Positions 32,891 to 42,033 are shown, counted from the first letter of the stretch. The stretch is 64,000 bases of DNA from Kitasatospora gansuensis (GCF_014203705.1 NZ_JACHJR010000001.1:4588001-4652000), one strand, 5' to 3'. A program made the numbers and translations. Notes: generated by a model from the letters alone, not told the origin.

Positions 32891-35344
32891 CTACTCGTGC
32901 CGCAGCCCGCTGGGCCGCATCAGCCGGAGCACCAGCGGCAGCCCGGCCGTGGTGACCAGCAGGACCGAGGCGGCCGCCACGCCCGACAGGGTCAGCATCG
33001 AGCCCCAGTCGAAGGCGAAGTCCAGCCCGGCCGTGTACTGGAGCACCGCGCCCATCAGCACCCCGCCCGCCGCGGCCAGCGCCAGCCCGAGGGCCATCGG
33101 GATCGCGGTCTGCCACAGCACGGACAGCGCCAGCACCCGGCGCCGGGTGCCGAAGGCGTACAGCACGCCCAGGATCCGGCGCTGCTCCCGGAGCCGTTCC
33201 AACTGGCCGACCAGCAGGCTCAGGCTGACCAGCAGCAGGGTCAGCCCGGCTCCGGCGGTGAGCACCCGCTTGACGGCGAGATAGGTGTGGTCCGCCTCGA
33301 AGGTGAGCGGGAAGCCGGTCCGGGCCTGCGGGGAGATCACCATGGCGTCCGTGATCAGCTGCTCGGCTTGCTCGGCCTGGTCGGCCTGGTCGGCCTGGTC
33401 GGCTTGCTCGGCCGTCCCGGCGGACATCGTCACCAGGACGGTCGCGGGCTGTCCGCGCAGCACGCCGGCCGGGACCGCGCCCGGGGTCAGCAGCAGCTGA
33501 CCGCCCGTCCGCGGCGTCCCGAACGGCGAGACGCCGAGCCGGGACGGCACGGTGGCGGTGATCGCGGGCACCGTCCAGGCCGGTGCCTCGCCCTCGCCCT
33601 GGAAGTACTGGGCCCGGACCTGACTGCCCGCCACCACCACCGGCTCGGCCTGGCCGCTCCCGCCGGTCGGCCCGGTCAGATAGGCGTCGCCGTCCCGGCA
33701 GCCGGACAGGGTCGCCAGCTCGGCCAGCGCCGCGCAGTCGGCGACCCGCACCACGGTGCCGTCCCACTCCCGCCCCGCCGGACCGGCCAGGTAGAACTCG
33801 GCGTAGCCGAGCGTCCCGGCCACCCCGGGCGAGCGGCCGAGCCGGGCGGCCAGCGCGGCCGCGTCGGCTCCGGCGCCGGGAAAGTCCACGCTCTGCTGGT
33901 AGCGGTAGGCCGCCGGGGGCGTCCGCTGCGAGGTGAAGTGGTCGCTGACGCTGAGGAACAGCGTCTGCAGCGCGATCGCCCCGGCCACCGTCACCACCAC
34001 CCCGCTCACGGCGGTGGCGGCCGGACCGGCGCCGAGCTGGAGCCGGCGGACCGCCAGCTGCCAGGACAGCGAACCGCCCCCGGCCCGCCGGATCACCGCC
34101 TCGACCAGCCAGGGCAGCAGGGTGCAGACCGCCGCCAGCATCAGCAGCACACCGAACGAGACCAGCAGCGAACCCCTGGTGTCCTGCACCGGGTTGAACA
34201 GGTCGTCGCGGGCGTCACCGGCCGGGTTGTACCCGCTGGGCAGCGCCATCGCCGCGCCGACCACCAGCAGCCCGAGCAGCAGCAGGGCCAGCCGCCACCA
34301 CAGCCGGCGCTTGTCCGCACCGCTGCGCCGCACCACCCCGAGCGGGTCCACCGTGACCCGGCGCATCGCCAGCAGCGTGACCAGGACGGCCAGCGCGGGC
34401 ACCACCAGCGCCACCGCGACCGCGATCAGCGGCTCGGGCGAGATGTCGGAGGCGTAGAAGCTGAACCCCGCCACGGTCAGCCGCTCGATCAGCTGACGCC
34501 CGATCAGGAACAGCGCCGCCCCGGCGACGAGCCCGAGCACCGAGCCGACCAGTGACTCGCCCGCGGCCAGCCGGGCGGTCATCCGCCGGTCCGCCCCGGC
34601 CAGCCGGAGCGCGGCCAGCCGCCGGTCCCGGCGCTCGCCGCCGAACCGCGCGGCCGCCGCCAGGAACACCCCGACCGGCGCCAGCATCACCATCAGCCCG
34701 ACCACGTTGAGCAGCACCAGCCGGGGGTCCATCGGCTTGGGCGGCGAGAAGTGCCCGTACTCGGTGATCCGGTGCGCCCCACCGTCCACCGACAGGCCCG
34801 AGCCGCCCAGCACGAAGGCGTACTGGCCGGGGCCGAGCAGCCCGTCCGGGCCGATCGTGCCGGTCACCGGGTACGGCAGCCGCTCCCTGAGCAGTCGGCT
34901 CCCTGGCTCGTTCAGCAGGTCCGCGAGCGCGGGCGAGACGGCCATCCGCCCCGGCCCCGGGAAGGCGGCCAGGCCCGGTGGGAGGGCGGCCCGCTGCCCC
35001 TCGGGCTGCACCACCCGTCCCCGGATCGGGCGGTCCCGGTACGTGGTGTCCGCACCGGCGACCAGCACGCTGTGGTCGCTCGGGGCGGCCCGCTCGTCCT
35101 CGAAGGTGTCGTTCTGCACGTAGAGCCGGTGGTTGCGCTGCTGGACGATGCCGGGAAAGGAGGCGGTGAACAGCAGCAGCGCCACCCCGAGGCCGACCCC
35201 GGCGGCGGTCAGCAGCAGCCGGCCCCAGCCCTCCCGTCCGCTGCCCAGCGCGAGCCGGGCGCCGAGCGCGAACTGCGCCAGCAGCCGGGACCTGACCCGG
35301 TCGCCGGGCGGCGGCGCGGGCCTCTCCAGAGTCGGGGCGCTCAT
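32891..35344 (-). CDS. ABC transporter permease, FtsX-like (MacB/LolC type)
   Basis: 817 residues, ATG 35344 overlapping the ATPase stop. A first membrane span (LLLTAAGVGLGVALLLFTAS) is followed by a large extracytoplasmic domain. Two FtsX blocks of three to four spans then appear (LVLLNVVGLMVMLAPVGVFL onwards and near the C-terminus, TAGLPLVLRLMRPSGLRHE). Such permeases work with a LolD/MacB-type ATPase to export lipids, peptides or drugs rather than import. A run of tandem QAD/QAE triplets occurs near residues 643-660 and is noted separately. Confidence 0.85.
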   Translation of the reverse strand: MSAPTLERPAPPPGDRVRSRLLAQFALGARLALGSGREGWGRLLLTAAGVGLGVALLLFTASFPGIVQQRNHRLYVQNDTFEDERAAPSDHSVLVAGADTTYRDRPIRGRVVQPEGQRAALPPGLAAFPGPGRMAVSPALADLLNEPGSRLLRERLPYPVTGTIGPDGLLGPGQYAFVLGGSGLSVDGGAHRITEYGHFSPPKPMDPRLVLLNVVGLMVMLAPVGVFLAAAARFGGERRDRRLAALRLAGADRRMTARLAAGESLVGSVLGLVAGAALFLIGRQLIERLTVAGFSFYASDISPEPLIAVAVALVVPALAVLVTLLAMRRVTVDPLGVVRRSGADKRRLWWRLALLLLGLLVVGAAMALPSGYNPAGDARDDLFNPVQDTRGSLLVSFGVLLMLAAVCTLLPWLVEAVIRRAGGGSLSWQLAVRRLQLGAGPAATAVSGVVVTVAGAIALQTLFLSVSDHFTSQRTPPAAYRYQQSVDFPGAGADAAALAARLGRSPGVAGTLGYAEFYLAGPAGREWDGTVVRVADCAALAELATLSGCRDGDAYLTGPTGGSGQAEPVVVAGSQVRAQYFQGEGEAPAWTVPAITATVPSRLGVSPFGTPRTGGQLLLTPGAVPAGVLRGQPATVLVTMSAGTAEQADQADQADQAEQAEQLITDAMVISPQARTGFPLTFEADHTYLAVKRVLTAGAGLTLLLVSLSLLVGQLERLREQRRILGVLYAFGTRRRVLALSVLWQTAIPMALGLALAAAGGVLMGAVLQYTAGLDFAFDWGSMLTLSGVAAASVLLVTTAGLPLVLRLMRPSGLRHE
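33361..33414. repeat. In-frame 9-bp tandem repeat inside ABC permease
   Basis: Six tandem near-identical 9-mers (GCTCGGCCT / GGTCGGCCT variants) encode the alternating QAD/QAE triplets of the FtsX-like permease. The unit is a multiple of three, so length change would not break the frame. Confidence 0.7.
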
Positions 35345-36027
35345 GCGGCCGCCGCCAGGGCCTGGGTGCGACCGTCCCTGACCACGACCTCGCGGTCCGC
35401 GTACGCGGCCACCCGGGGCTCGTGGGTGACCAGCACGATCGCCGCGCCGGTGTCCTTCGCGGCGCTCGCCAGCAGCGCCATCACCCGCTCACCGTTCAGC
35501 GAGTCCAGCGCGCCGGTCGGCTCGTCCGCGAACACCACCGACGGTTCGGTGATCAACGCCCGTGCCACGCCCACCCGTTGGCCCTGCCCACCGGACACCT
35601 CGCCCGGCCGCTGCGCCGCCACGTCCCCGACCTCCAGCCGCTCCAGCCAATCCCGCGCCCTGGCCTCGGCGGCCGGCCGCCGCATCCCGTTCAGCCGCAG
35701 CGGCAGCGCCACGTTCTCCAGGCAGCTCAACTCCGGTACCAGCTGCCCGAACTGGAACAGGAAGCCGAACTCGGTCCGCCGCAGCGCACTCAGCTCGGCA
35801 TCCGTGCACCCGGTCAACTCCCGCCCCCGGTACGCCACACTCCCGCCGTCCGGCCGACTGATCCCCGCCAGACAGTGCAGCAACGTGGACTTCCCCGACC
35901 CAGACGGCCCCATCACGGCGACGAGTTCACCCGCCGCCACCGAGACCGAGGCGTCCTCCAGCGCGGGCGTCAGCCCGAAGTTCTTGCGCAGCCCTCGGGC
36001 CGAGAGCAGCGTGGCAGGTGCGGTCAT
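35341..36027 (-). CDS. ABC transporter ATP-binding protein (LolD/MacB type)
   Basis: 228 residues; ATG 36027 is preferred since GGAG lies about 8 bases upstream, while ATG 36045 has none. Walker A is MGPSGSGKSTLLHCLAG, the signature is EVSGGQGQRVGVARAL, Walker B is PSVVFADEPTGALDS and the switch His is VLVTHEPRVAAYAD. It forms an exporter with the overlapping FtsX-like permease. A strong palindromic operator candidate lies upstream at 36112-36130, suggesting inducible expression, perhaps by an antibiotic. No regulator is adjacent. Confidence 0.92.
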   Translation of the reverse strand: MTAPATLLSARGLRKNFGLTPALEDASVSVAAGELVAVMGPSGSGKSTLLHCLAGISRPDGGSVAYRGRELTGCTDAELSALRRTEFGFLFQFGQLVPELSCLENVALPLRLNGMRRPAAEARARDWLERLEVGDVAAQRPGEVSGGQGQRVGVARALITEPSVVFADEPTGALDSLNGERVMALLASAAKDTGAAIVLVTHEPRVAAYADREVVVRDGRTQALAAAA

Positions 36028-36099
36028 CGCACGGCTCCGTGTCATGTCGGTCGTTCACAGTACGGCCACCACCACCCCGGGCAGCCCGTCGGGGCCGAC

Positions 36100-36130
36100 T
36101 ATACACACGGGGTATACATCAGGTGTATAC
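36100..36130. promoter_or_regulatory. Palindromic operator candidate before ABC exporter operon
   Basis: GTATACATCAGGTGTATAC (36112-36130) has perfect 7-bp arms GTATACA/TGTATAC around five bases. An overlapping TATAC...GTATA pair extends left to 36100. It lies about 73-103 bases before the ATPase start. Sites like this are typical of PadR or GntR repressors. Confidence 0.6.
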
Positions 36131-36219
36131 GGCCCTGGCCTCGGGGAATCGCAGTGACCCCCGACCGGGCGCGGGATTGGAAGGGGGCAGGCAGAACGAC
36201 AGCCGAGCGGTTCGGCCGC

Positions 36220-36564
36220 TCAGGCGCTGACGAAGCAGAACTCGTTGCCCTCCGGGTCGCGCATGGTCTGGAACGCCCCCTGGTCGTCCCGCAGCAGCTC
36301 CCCGGCCCGGGTGGCGCCGAGGCCGACCGCCAGCCGGGCGGCCGCGTCGACGTCGTCCACCGCGAGGTCGAGGTGCAGCCGGTTCTTCCCGGCCTTGCCC
36401 TCGGGCACCGGCTGGAACGCGAGCCGCCCGAAGCCGGGCGCCTCGACGTGCGACCACCCCCGCTCCCGGTCCACCGGCTCCCCGCCGATCACCCCGGCCC
36501 AGAACCGCACCAGCACCCTCGGCTCCCGGCAGTCCACCACGATCTGACGCAGGCTCACTCGCAT
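36220..36564 (-). CDS. VOC family (glyoxalase-fold) protein 1
   Basis: 114 residues, ATG 36564. The fold is seen as RQIVVDCREPRVLVRFWAGV at the start, LHLDLAVDDVDAAARLAVGL in the middle and QTMRDPEGNEFCFVSA at the end. These are the paired beta-alpha-beta-beta-beta units of the vicinal-oxygen-chelate superfamily, which includes glyoxalases and resistance proteins. Metal-binding residues are not certain from sequence. It stands alone between the ABC operon and the SpoIIE-like gene, on the opposite strand from the latter. Confidence 0.8.
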   Translation of the reverse strand: MRVSLRQIVVDCREPRVLVRFWAGVIGGEPVDRERGWSHVEAPGFGRLAFQPVPEGKAGKNRLHLDLAVDDVDAAARLAVGLGATRAGELLRDDQGAFQTMRDPEGNEFCFVSA

Positions 36565-36762
36565 GGCCGCGAGCCTACGACGTCCGGAGGCGACGCGGCT
36601 GACGGGCGGTCATCCCGGGACGCCGCCGCGACACGTGGCCGGGAGGGGCGCGGCTTCGGGGCGGGGCCGGTGTCCGCAGGTAGCGTTCGACGGGGATCAC
36701 CGGGTGGTCGCGAAGGCGCTGCCTGCCGTCGTCCGCCCGCCGTTCGGGAGGGAGCGTTACGG

Positions 36763-38787
36763 GTGGCCGAGCCGCAGTTGGCGCCGGAGATCTTCGACCG
36801 GGCGATCGTCGCGATCGCCCTGACCGCGGGGCCCGAGCACCGTCTCGCGTACCGGAACGAGGCTTTCGAGGAGCTCTTCGGGCCCCGGTCGCCGGGGGTG
36901 CCGGTGGGGGAGCTGTTCGCCGGGCCCGAACAGGAGGGCTTCGCGCGCACCCTCGACCTGGTCCTCGCGGACGGCACCGCCCGGCAGGTCACCACGCCCC
37001 GCACCCTGGACGGCGCGGGCGAGGCCGGCCACCGGCACTGCGTCTACAGCTGTTCGCCGGTCTCCTCCCGGTACGGCCCCGGGGTGCTGATCGCCGCCAT
37101 CGACACCACCGCGCAGGTGCACTCCACCCAGGACGCCGAGCGGCTCTCCGTCGAACGCCTGCACGCGGTCGAGCGGTACGAGGCCCTGATGACGGCGGTC
37201 TCCCAGCTGGTGTGGGTCGCCCGCCCCGACGGGTCGATGACCGAACTGGTGCCCGGCTGGGAGCGACTGACCGGACACCCCTGGCGGGACACCATGGACG
37301 AGACCTGGCTGGAGCTCGTCCACCCCCGCGACCGCGAGGGCCTGGTGGAGCAGTGGATGCGCGCGTCGGCGGGCGAGCCCTCGAAGTTCGAGTACACCTA
37401 CCGGCTGCGGTTCGCCTCCGGGACGTACCGGCACATCACCGCCCGCATCGTGCCGGTGGTGCGCGACGGCGAGCTGGTGGAGTGGATCGGCGCGACCGCC
37501 GACGTCGAGGACCGCTGGCGCACCCGGCAGCGCGAACGGCTGCTGGCCGCCACCGTCGCGGTGACCGGGAGTGCCCGGCCCGAGGACGCCTTCGCGGCCG
37601 TCGCCGAGCTGGTGGTACCCGATCTCACCGACGCCTGCACGGTGTTCCTGCTCTCCACCCGGCAGAGCACCGGCAGACCCGACCAGACCATCGGTACCCG
37701 GATCGCCTCCGCCGCCCGGTCCGGCCTGCCACCGCTGCCCCCGCTGCGCGAACAGACCTTCCGGCTCGGACCGGCCGCCCTCCGGGCCGTCCTCGAACGG
37801 ACCCCGGTGCTGCTCACCTTCCCGCCCGGGGAGGTGCCGCCCGGCGTGGTGCCCGAGGAGTCCGCCCGCTGGCTGGCCGAGGCCCACGCCACCAGCCTGA
37901 CCCTGCTGCCGCTGGTCATCGACGGCACCACCGCGGTCCTCGCGGCGGCCGCCACCTGCCAGGACGGTCCGCCGCCGGGCCCCGGCGACATCGAACTCCT
38001 CCGCGACGTCCTGCAGCGCACCCAGAGCACCCTGGGCCAGACCCTGGAGCTGCAGCGGACCCGGCAGGTCGCGCTGGTCCTGCAACGCGCGCTGCTCACC
38101 GACCCGCCCACCGTCCCCGGCACCGGGATCACCGCCCGCTACCAGCCCGGCAACCGGGCCGCCGAGGTCGGCGGCGACTGGTACGACGCCTTCCTGCTGC
38201 CCGGCGGACCGCTCGCGCTGACCATCGGCGACGTGTCGGGCCACGACCTCACCGCGGCCACCACCATGGGCCAACTCCGCGCCATGCTCCGCTCCCTGGC
38301 CTACAACCTGACGCCGGACCAGACCCCCGCCGACGTGCTGGCCGCGCTCGACCGGGCCGCCGACGGGCTCGGCGTGGGCACCTTCGCCACCGCCGTCCAC
38401 CTGCACCTCACCCGCACCGGCCCGGGCTGGCGGGTCGCCTGGTCCAACGCCGGCCACCCGCCGCCCCTGCTGCTGCCCGCCACCGGCGAACCCCGCTTCC
38501 TCGCCGCGGCCGAGGCGGACGTCCCGCTCTGCGTGGCCCCGGCCGAGCGGCGCCGTACCCACCACGCCGACATCGCCCCCGGCGACACCCTGCTGCTCTA
38601 CACCGACGGCCTGGTCGAAGTCCCCGGCGAGGACCTCGACACCGGCCTCGACCGCCTGCTGGCCGCGGCCCGCCGGGCCCGGGCCGGATCCCTGGACGAC
38701 CTCTGCGACCATCTGCTCGCCCAGGTCCCCGACACCCGCGACGACATCGCCCTGCTCGCCTTCCGGGCTCTCCCCCACAGTCAGTGA
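36763..38787 (+). CDS. PAS/GAF-domain SpoIIE-type PP2C phosphatase
   Basis: 674 residues from GTG 36763 (GGGAGGGAGCG upstream). Two PAS-like domains are seen: residues ~10-110 (YRNEAFEELFGPRSPG) and ~145-265 (LVWVARPDGSMTELVPGWER, WIGATADVEDRW). A GAF-like sensor follows (~265-430). The C-terminal SpoIIE/PP2C phosphatase carries RAAEVGGDWYDAFLLPGG, ALTIGDVSGHDLTAATTMG and WSNAGHPPPLL. Such proteins dephosphorylate anti-anti-sigma factors in response to signals. No membrane span; likely cytosolic. It has no visible partner genes nearby. Confidence 0.87.
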   Translation: MAEPQLAPEIFDRAIVAIALTAGPEHRLAYRNEAFEELFGPRSPGVPVGELFAGPEQEGFARTLDLVLADGTARQVTTPRTLDGAGEAGHRHCVYSCSPVSSRYGPGVLIAAIDTTAQVHSTQDAERLSVERLHAVERYEALMTAVSQLVWVARPDGSMTELVPGWERLTGHPWRDTMDETWLELVHPRDREGLVEQWMRASAGEPSKFEYTYRLRFASGTYRHITARIVPVVRDGELVEWIGATADVEDRWRTRQRERLLAATVAVTGSARPEDAFAAVAELVVPDLTDACTVFLLSTRQSTGRPDQTIGTRIASAARSGLPPLPPLREQTFRLGPAALRAVLERTPVLLTFPPGEVPPGVVPEESARWLAEAHATSLTLLPLVIDGTTAVLAAAATCQDGPPPGPGDIELLRDVLQRTQSTLGQTLELQRTRQVALVLQRALLTDPPTVPGTGITARYQPGNRAAEVGGDWYDAFLLPGGPLALTIGDVSGHDLTAATTMGQLRAMLRSLAYNLTPDQTPADVLAALDRAADGLGVGTFATAVHLHLTRTGPGWRVAWSNAGHPPPLLLPATGEPRFLAAAEADVPLCVAPAERRRTHHADIAPGDTLLLYTDGLVEVPGEDLDTGLDRLLAAARRARAGSLDDLCDHLLAQVPDTRDDIALLAFRALPHSQ

Positions 38788-38966
38788 CGCCGGTCGGTAC
38801 CACAGTCGGACCGCGAACTGGTGAGACACCGTCAACTTTCCACCGGTCCGGCTGAACTCCGGACTGGGCCGTTCCGGGTCGGGAAGGATCACGGTCGCCC
38901 GCGCGTGCCGCGCCGCCGCCCGGCGGACGCCGGTCGGCGCCGGGTCACCGGGAAGGACGGGACGCC

Positions 38967-39254
38967 GTGTCGGCACGGGACAGCGCGGGGCAGCACACCG
39001 ATCGGGGGGCCGATGCGGTCCAACTCCTGGCCGGGGTGGTCGATCTCGGGCTCGAACAGGCGGAGGGGCTGCTGCGGCGGGCGCGCGGGGTGCTGGGCCG
39101 GGCCGATCTGCACGAGGTGGTGGCGGACGGGCAGGAGGAGCTGAGGGTCCGCGGCGAACTCCTGCTGGGCCGGCTCGCGCCCGCGTCCGAGTCGCACATG
39201 GAGGCGGTGGCCCGCCGGGTGGCGGCCGCCCGGCGGGCCTCGCCCGATGGCTGA
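38967..39254 (+). CDS. Small helical protein upstream of prenyl synthase
   Basis: 95 residues, GTG 38967 after GGGAAGGACGGG. Almost wholly helical by eye, with heptad-like Leu/Val spacing (LLAGVVDLGLEQAEGLLRRA, ELRVRGELLLGRL). No Cys, signal or catalytic motif. The stop lies inside the next gene's start region (8-base overlap), implying translational coupling with the polyprenyl synthase. It could be an assembly or regulatory partner. I do not recognise the family. Confidence 0.65.
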   Translation: MSARDSAGQHTDRGADAVQLLAGVVDLGLEQAEGLLRRARGVLGRADLHEVVADGQEELRVRGELLLGRLAPASESHMEAVARRVAAARRASPDG

Positions 39255-40299
39255 ACCGGTGCGGGACTCGGAGCTCAAGGCGCGGATCGACCAGGTGCTG
39301 TCCGCCTTCGTCGAGCAGGAGGCCGGGCTGCTGGTCGCCATCGACGCCCAACTCAAGCCGGTGGCAGACCAGTTGCGGACGGCGGTGGCGGACGGCAAGC
39401 GGCTGCGGGCGGCGTTCGCCTACTGGGGCTGGCGGGCGGCGGGGCAGCCGGACAGTGAGGCGATGGTGCGGGCCGCGGCGGCGATGGAGCTGGTGCACGC
39501 GGCGGCCGTGGTGCACGACGACCTGATCGACGAGAGCCCGATCCGCCGGGGTGCGCCCACCGCGCACCTGGCCCTGCGGTACGCCGTGGCCGAGGGGCCG
39601 GGCCAGGACGCCGCGGGCCGGGCGCTGGCGATGCTGACCGGCGATCTGCTGATGTCCTGGGCGGGGCAGCTGTTCGCCGGCTGCGGGCTGCCCGCCGCCT
39701 ACCTGGCGCGGGCCCGTCCGCTCTGGGCGACGCTGGCCCGCGAACTGGTCGCGGGGGAGTGCCTGGAGATCCTGCGCACCCGCGCGGCGCCGTCCGAGGC
39801 GAGCTCGCTGGAGATCGTCCGCTACAAGACCGCCAAGTACACCGTCGAACACCCGCTGCACCTCGGCGGGCTGCTCGCCGGGGCGCCGCCCGCGCTGCTG
39901 GACACCTTCACCGCGTACGGGGTGCCGCTGGGCGAGGCGTTCCAGCTCCGGGACGACCTGCTCGGCGTCTTCGGCGACCCGCGACGCACCGGCAAGTCCA
40001 ACCTGGACGACCTGGCGGGCGCCAAGCCCACGGCGCTGCTCGCCCTCACCCTGGCCGGCGCGACCGGGCCGGACCGGGCGCGGCTGCGGGCCCTGCTGGG
40101 CCGGGACGACCTCGGTCCGGCCGAGTTGGACGGGCTGCGCGGGATCATGATCCGCTCCGGCGCCCGCACCCGGGTCGAGGAGCTGATCGCCGAGCGGGCC
40201 ACCGCCGCCCGCGGCGCACTCGGACGGGCCGCACTGCCGTCCCAAGCCGCCACCGCCCTGGCCGAGTTGGTCACGGCCGCCACCGCCCGTACCTCCTGA
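39247..40299 (+). CDS. Polyprenyl diphosphate synthase
   Basis: 350 residues, ATG 39247. The first aspartate-rich motif is VVHDDLIDESPIRRG (DDxxD), and the second is FQLRDDLLGVFGDPRRTGKS. RLRAAFAYWGW and YKTAKYTVEHPLHLGGLL fit the isoprenyl synthase family (IPPS type E). It probably builds geranylgeranyl or a related diphosphate from IPP and DMAPP. Directly upstream of an MpaB-type oxygenase gene, with 23 bases between, it suggests that the isoprenoid product is oxidised or cleaved by that enzyme. Confidence 0.9.
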   Translation: MAEPVRDSELKARIDQVLSAFVEQEAGLLVAIDAQLKPVADQLRTAVADGKRLRAAFAYWGWRAAGQPDSEAMVRAAAAMELVHAAAVVHDDLIDESPIRRGAPTAHLALRYAVAEGPGQDAAGRALAMLTGDLLMSWAGQLFAGCGLPAAYLARARPLWATLARELVAGECLEILRTRAAPSEASSLEIVRYKTAKYTVEHPLHLGGLLAGAPPALLDTFTAYGVPLGEAFQLRDDLLGVFGDPRRTGKSNLDDLAGAKPTALLALTLAGATGPDRARLRALLGRDDLGPAELDGLRGIMIRSGARTRVEELIAERATAARGALGRAALPSQAATALAELVTAATARTS

Positions 40300-40322
40300 C
40301 CCCTCAGAAACCGGAGACGACC

Positions 40323-41486
40323 GTGACACCCGAAGCGATGGACGCCCTGCGTCTGCAGGGCGACCCGATGGCCGACGCCGTGGTCACCGCCCTGTTCGAG
40401 CGCGGCGAGATCGGCAAGTTCAACACCGTGATGCGCTGGTTCGCCCAGACCGGCCAGCCGCTGCCCGACGACACACCGGCCGAGGCACGCGCCTACCTGG
40501 AGGCCACCGCCACCCCGCCCGACTGGGTGGACTGGGACCAGATGGAGCGGGCCCGGCTGTTCTTCATCGACAACAACGTCCACATCTCCACCGCGCTGTC
40601 CTTCGCCTCGATGCCCGCCTGCTACGTCGTCCCGCACATCGCCCAACTGCTCAGCGCGACGCACTCGCTGGCGTACCCGTCCAAACGGATGGCGGAGACC
40701 GGGCAGTTCACCCTCTACCTGATGCGGCCGGACGCCTTCGAGGCCGGCGGCCGGTTCATCCCCGCCGCGCAGAAGGTCCGCCTGCTGCACGCCTCGATCC
40801 GCCACCACCTGCGCCGGGAGAACCGCTGGGACGAGGCCGCCCTCGGGGTGCCGATCTGCCAGGAGGACATGATCGGGGGTCAGATGATGTTCTCCATCCA
40901 GGTGCTGGACGCCCTGCACCGGATGGGCATCCACATCTCCAACGAGGGCGCCGAGGCGTACTTCTACGCCTGGCGGGTGGTCGGCGCGATCCTCGGCATC
41001 GACACCGCCGCCGCTCCCGCCGACCTGGAGCAGGCCCGCGACTTCTCCGACCTCTACATGGCCCGGCACATGGGCCCCTCCGAGGAGGGCGTCGCCCTCA
41101 CCCGCCAGCTCATCGACCTCTACGAGGAGGTGGTCCCGGGCACGCTGCTCGACCCGGTGGTGGCCGCCCTGATCCGCTACCTGATCGGCGACACCTGCGC
41201 CGACTGGCTCCAGGTGCCACGCTCCGCCTGGGACAAGGCCATCGGCCTCACCCCGACCCTGCTCGGCGTCCTCGAACGCATCGAGGACGTCTCCCCCCTG
41301 GGCGCCTGGGCCCTGGACCGACTCGGCGACCTCACCGCCCGCCTCGAGCTCAGCTCCCTCACCCGCGGCCGGGTCATGCAGTACGCCATCCCCGAACACC
41401 TCAAGAACGACTACGGCATCACCTCGGCCAAGCCCCGCACCGACCCCTGGACCCCACCACCGCTCTCCACCAGGCTCCCGGCCTGA
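40323..41486 (+). CDS. MpaB/latex-clearing-like haem oxygenase family (DUF2236)
   Basis: 387 residues from GTG 40323. The family pattern is visible: FFIDNNVHISTALSFASMPA, RLLHASIRHHLRRE (candidate haem-ligand His region), CQEDMIGGQMMFSIQVLDAL, MGIHISNEGAEAYFYAWRVV and LIRYLIGDTCADWLQVPRS. Relatives include fungal MpaB, which cleaves a prenyl side chain, and the rubber oxygenase Lcp. No signal peptide is visible, so it is likely cytosolic. The neighbouring prenyl synthase makes an isoprenoid substrate plausible. Confidence 0.8.
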   Translation: MTPEAMDALRLQGDPMADAVVTALFERGEIGKFNTVMRWFAQTGQPLPDDTPAEARAYLEATATPPDWVDWDQMERARLFFIDNNVHISTALSFASMPACYVVPHIAQLLSATHSLAYPSKRMAETGQFTLYLMRPDAFEAGGRFIPAAQKVRLLHASIRHHLRRENRWDEAALGVPICQEDMIGGQMMFSIQVLDALHRMGIHISNEGAEAYFYAWRVVGAILGIDTAAAPADLEQARDFSDLYMARHMGPSEEGVALTRQLIDLYEEVVPGTLLDPVVAALIRYLIGDTCADWLQVPRSAWDKAIGLTPTLLGVLERIEDVSPLGAWALDRLGDLTARLELSSLTRGRVMQYAIPEHLKNDYGITSAKPRTDPWTPPPLSTRLPA

Positions 41487-41565
41487 CGGACGGTCAGGCA
41501 CCCGTCCGAGCGCCTGGGTGTGCAGGGCCGAGTCCGGGTCGTCGGGCGGTGTCCCGACGGGAACG

Positions 41566-41601
41566 ACCGCAGGAGGCGGAGCGCTCCACGCCTCCTGCGG
41601 T
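41566..41601. terminator. Bidirectional hairpin terminator
   Basis: A perfect 13-bp stem ACCGCAGGAGGCG / CGCCTCCTGCGGT with a 10-base loop, between the convergent MpaB-like and secreted-protein genes. Confidence 0.85.
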
Positions 41602-41607
41602 TGCCCG

Positions 41608-42033
41608 TCAGCCGCAGTGCGACCAGCCGGAGGACCAGCTGATGCCCTCCGCGTAGCCGCCCCACGAGATGCACGTGTTCGGGGCGTAGAGCTCGACCGC
41701 GCCGGCGTAGTAGAGGTAATAGCCGGCATCGGGGGCCGTCTGGAGGTCGCTCTGCCGCTCGATGTGCACCCGCAGGTCGTACCTGGTGGTCCCGTTCGGG
41801 TTTCGCTTCCAGGTGACGGCACAGTTGCTCGACCCGTTGTAGAACAGGTAGATGTCGGCCACCGTGCCGAGGGCGTGGTGGTCGATCTGGTAGTAGCCGC
41901 TGCCGCAGGCCCCGCTCGGCGTGCTGGCCGCCTCGGCCGGAGCGGCCACGAACATCGTTCCCGCGGCCATGCCCAGAATGCTGAGCGCGAGGGCCGCCGT
42001 CCGCTGTATCTTGCGCACGAATCTCCGTTTCAT
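41608..42033 (-). CDS. Secreted spore-associated protein A-like protein
   Basis: 141 residues, ATG 42033. Signal peptide (TAALALSILGMAAGTMFVAA, cleavage near AEA-AS). The mature part has GACGSGYYQIDHHALGTVAD, LFYNGSSNCAVTWKR, DAGYYLYYAGAVELYAPNTC and SSGWSHCG, with four Cys placed as in the spore-associated protein SapA of Streptomyces. It is probably a disulfide-linked extracellular protein with a beta-rich fold. The role of SapA is not defined. The match is from memory of motif order, so it is moderate. Confidence 0.65.
   Translation of the reverse strand: MKRRFVRKIQRTAALALSILGMAAGTMFVAAPAEAASTPSGACGSGYYQIDHHALGTVADIYLFYNGSSNCAVTWKRNPNGTTRYDLRVHIERQSDLQTAPDAGYYLYYAGAVELYAPNTCISWGGYAEGISWSSGWSHCG

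Noticed and set aside
35422..36762. In-frame upstream extension of the SpoIIE-like gene
   Set aside because: It would run antisense through the ABC ATPase and VOC genes. The GTG at 36763 has a strong ribosome-binding site and starts the conserved protein.
36757..40329. 1190-codon minus-strand open frame opposite the SpoIIE-like and prenyl synthase genes
   Set aside because: It spans several clear plus-strand genes and their gaps, and shows only compositional Gly/Arg/Gln-rich sequence.
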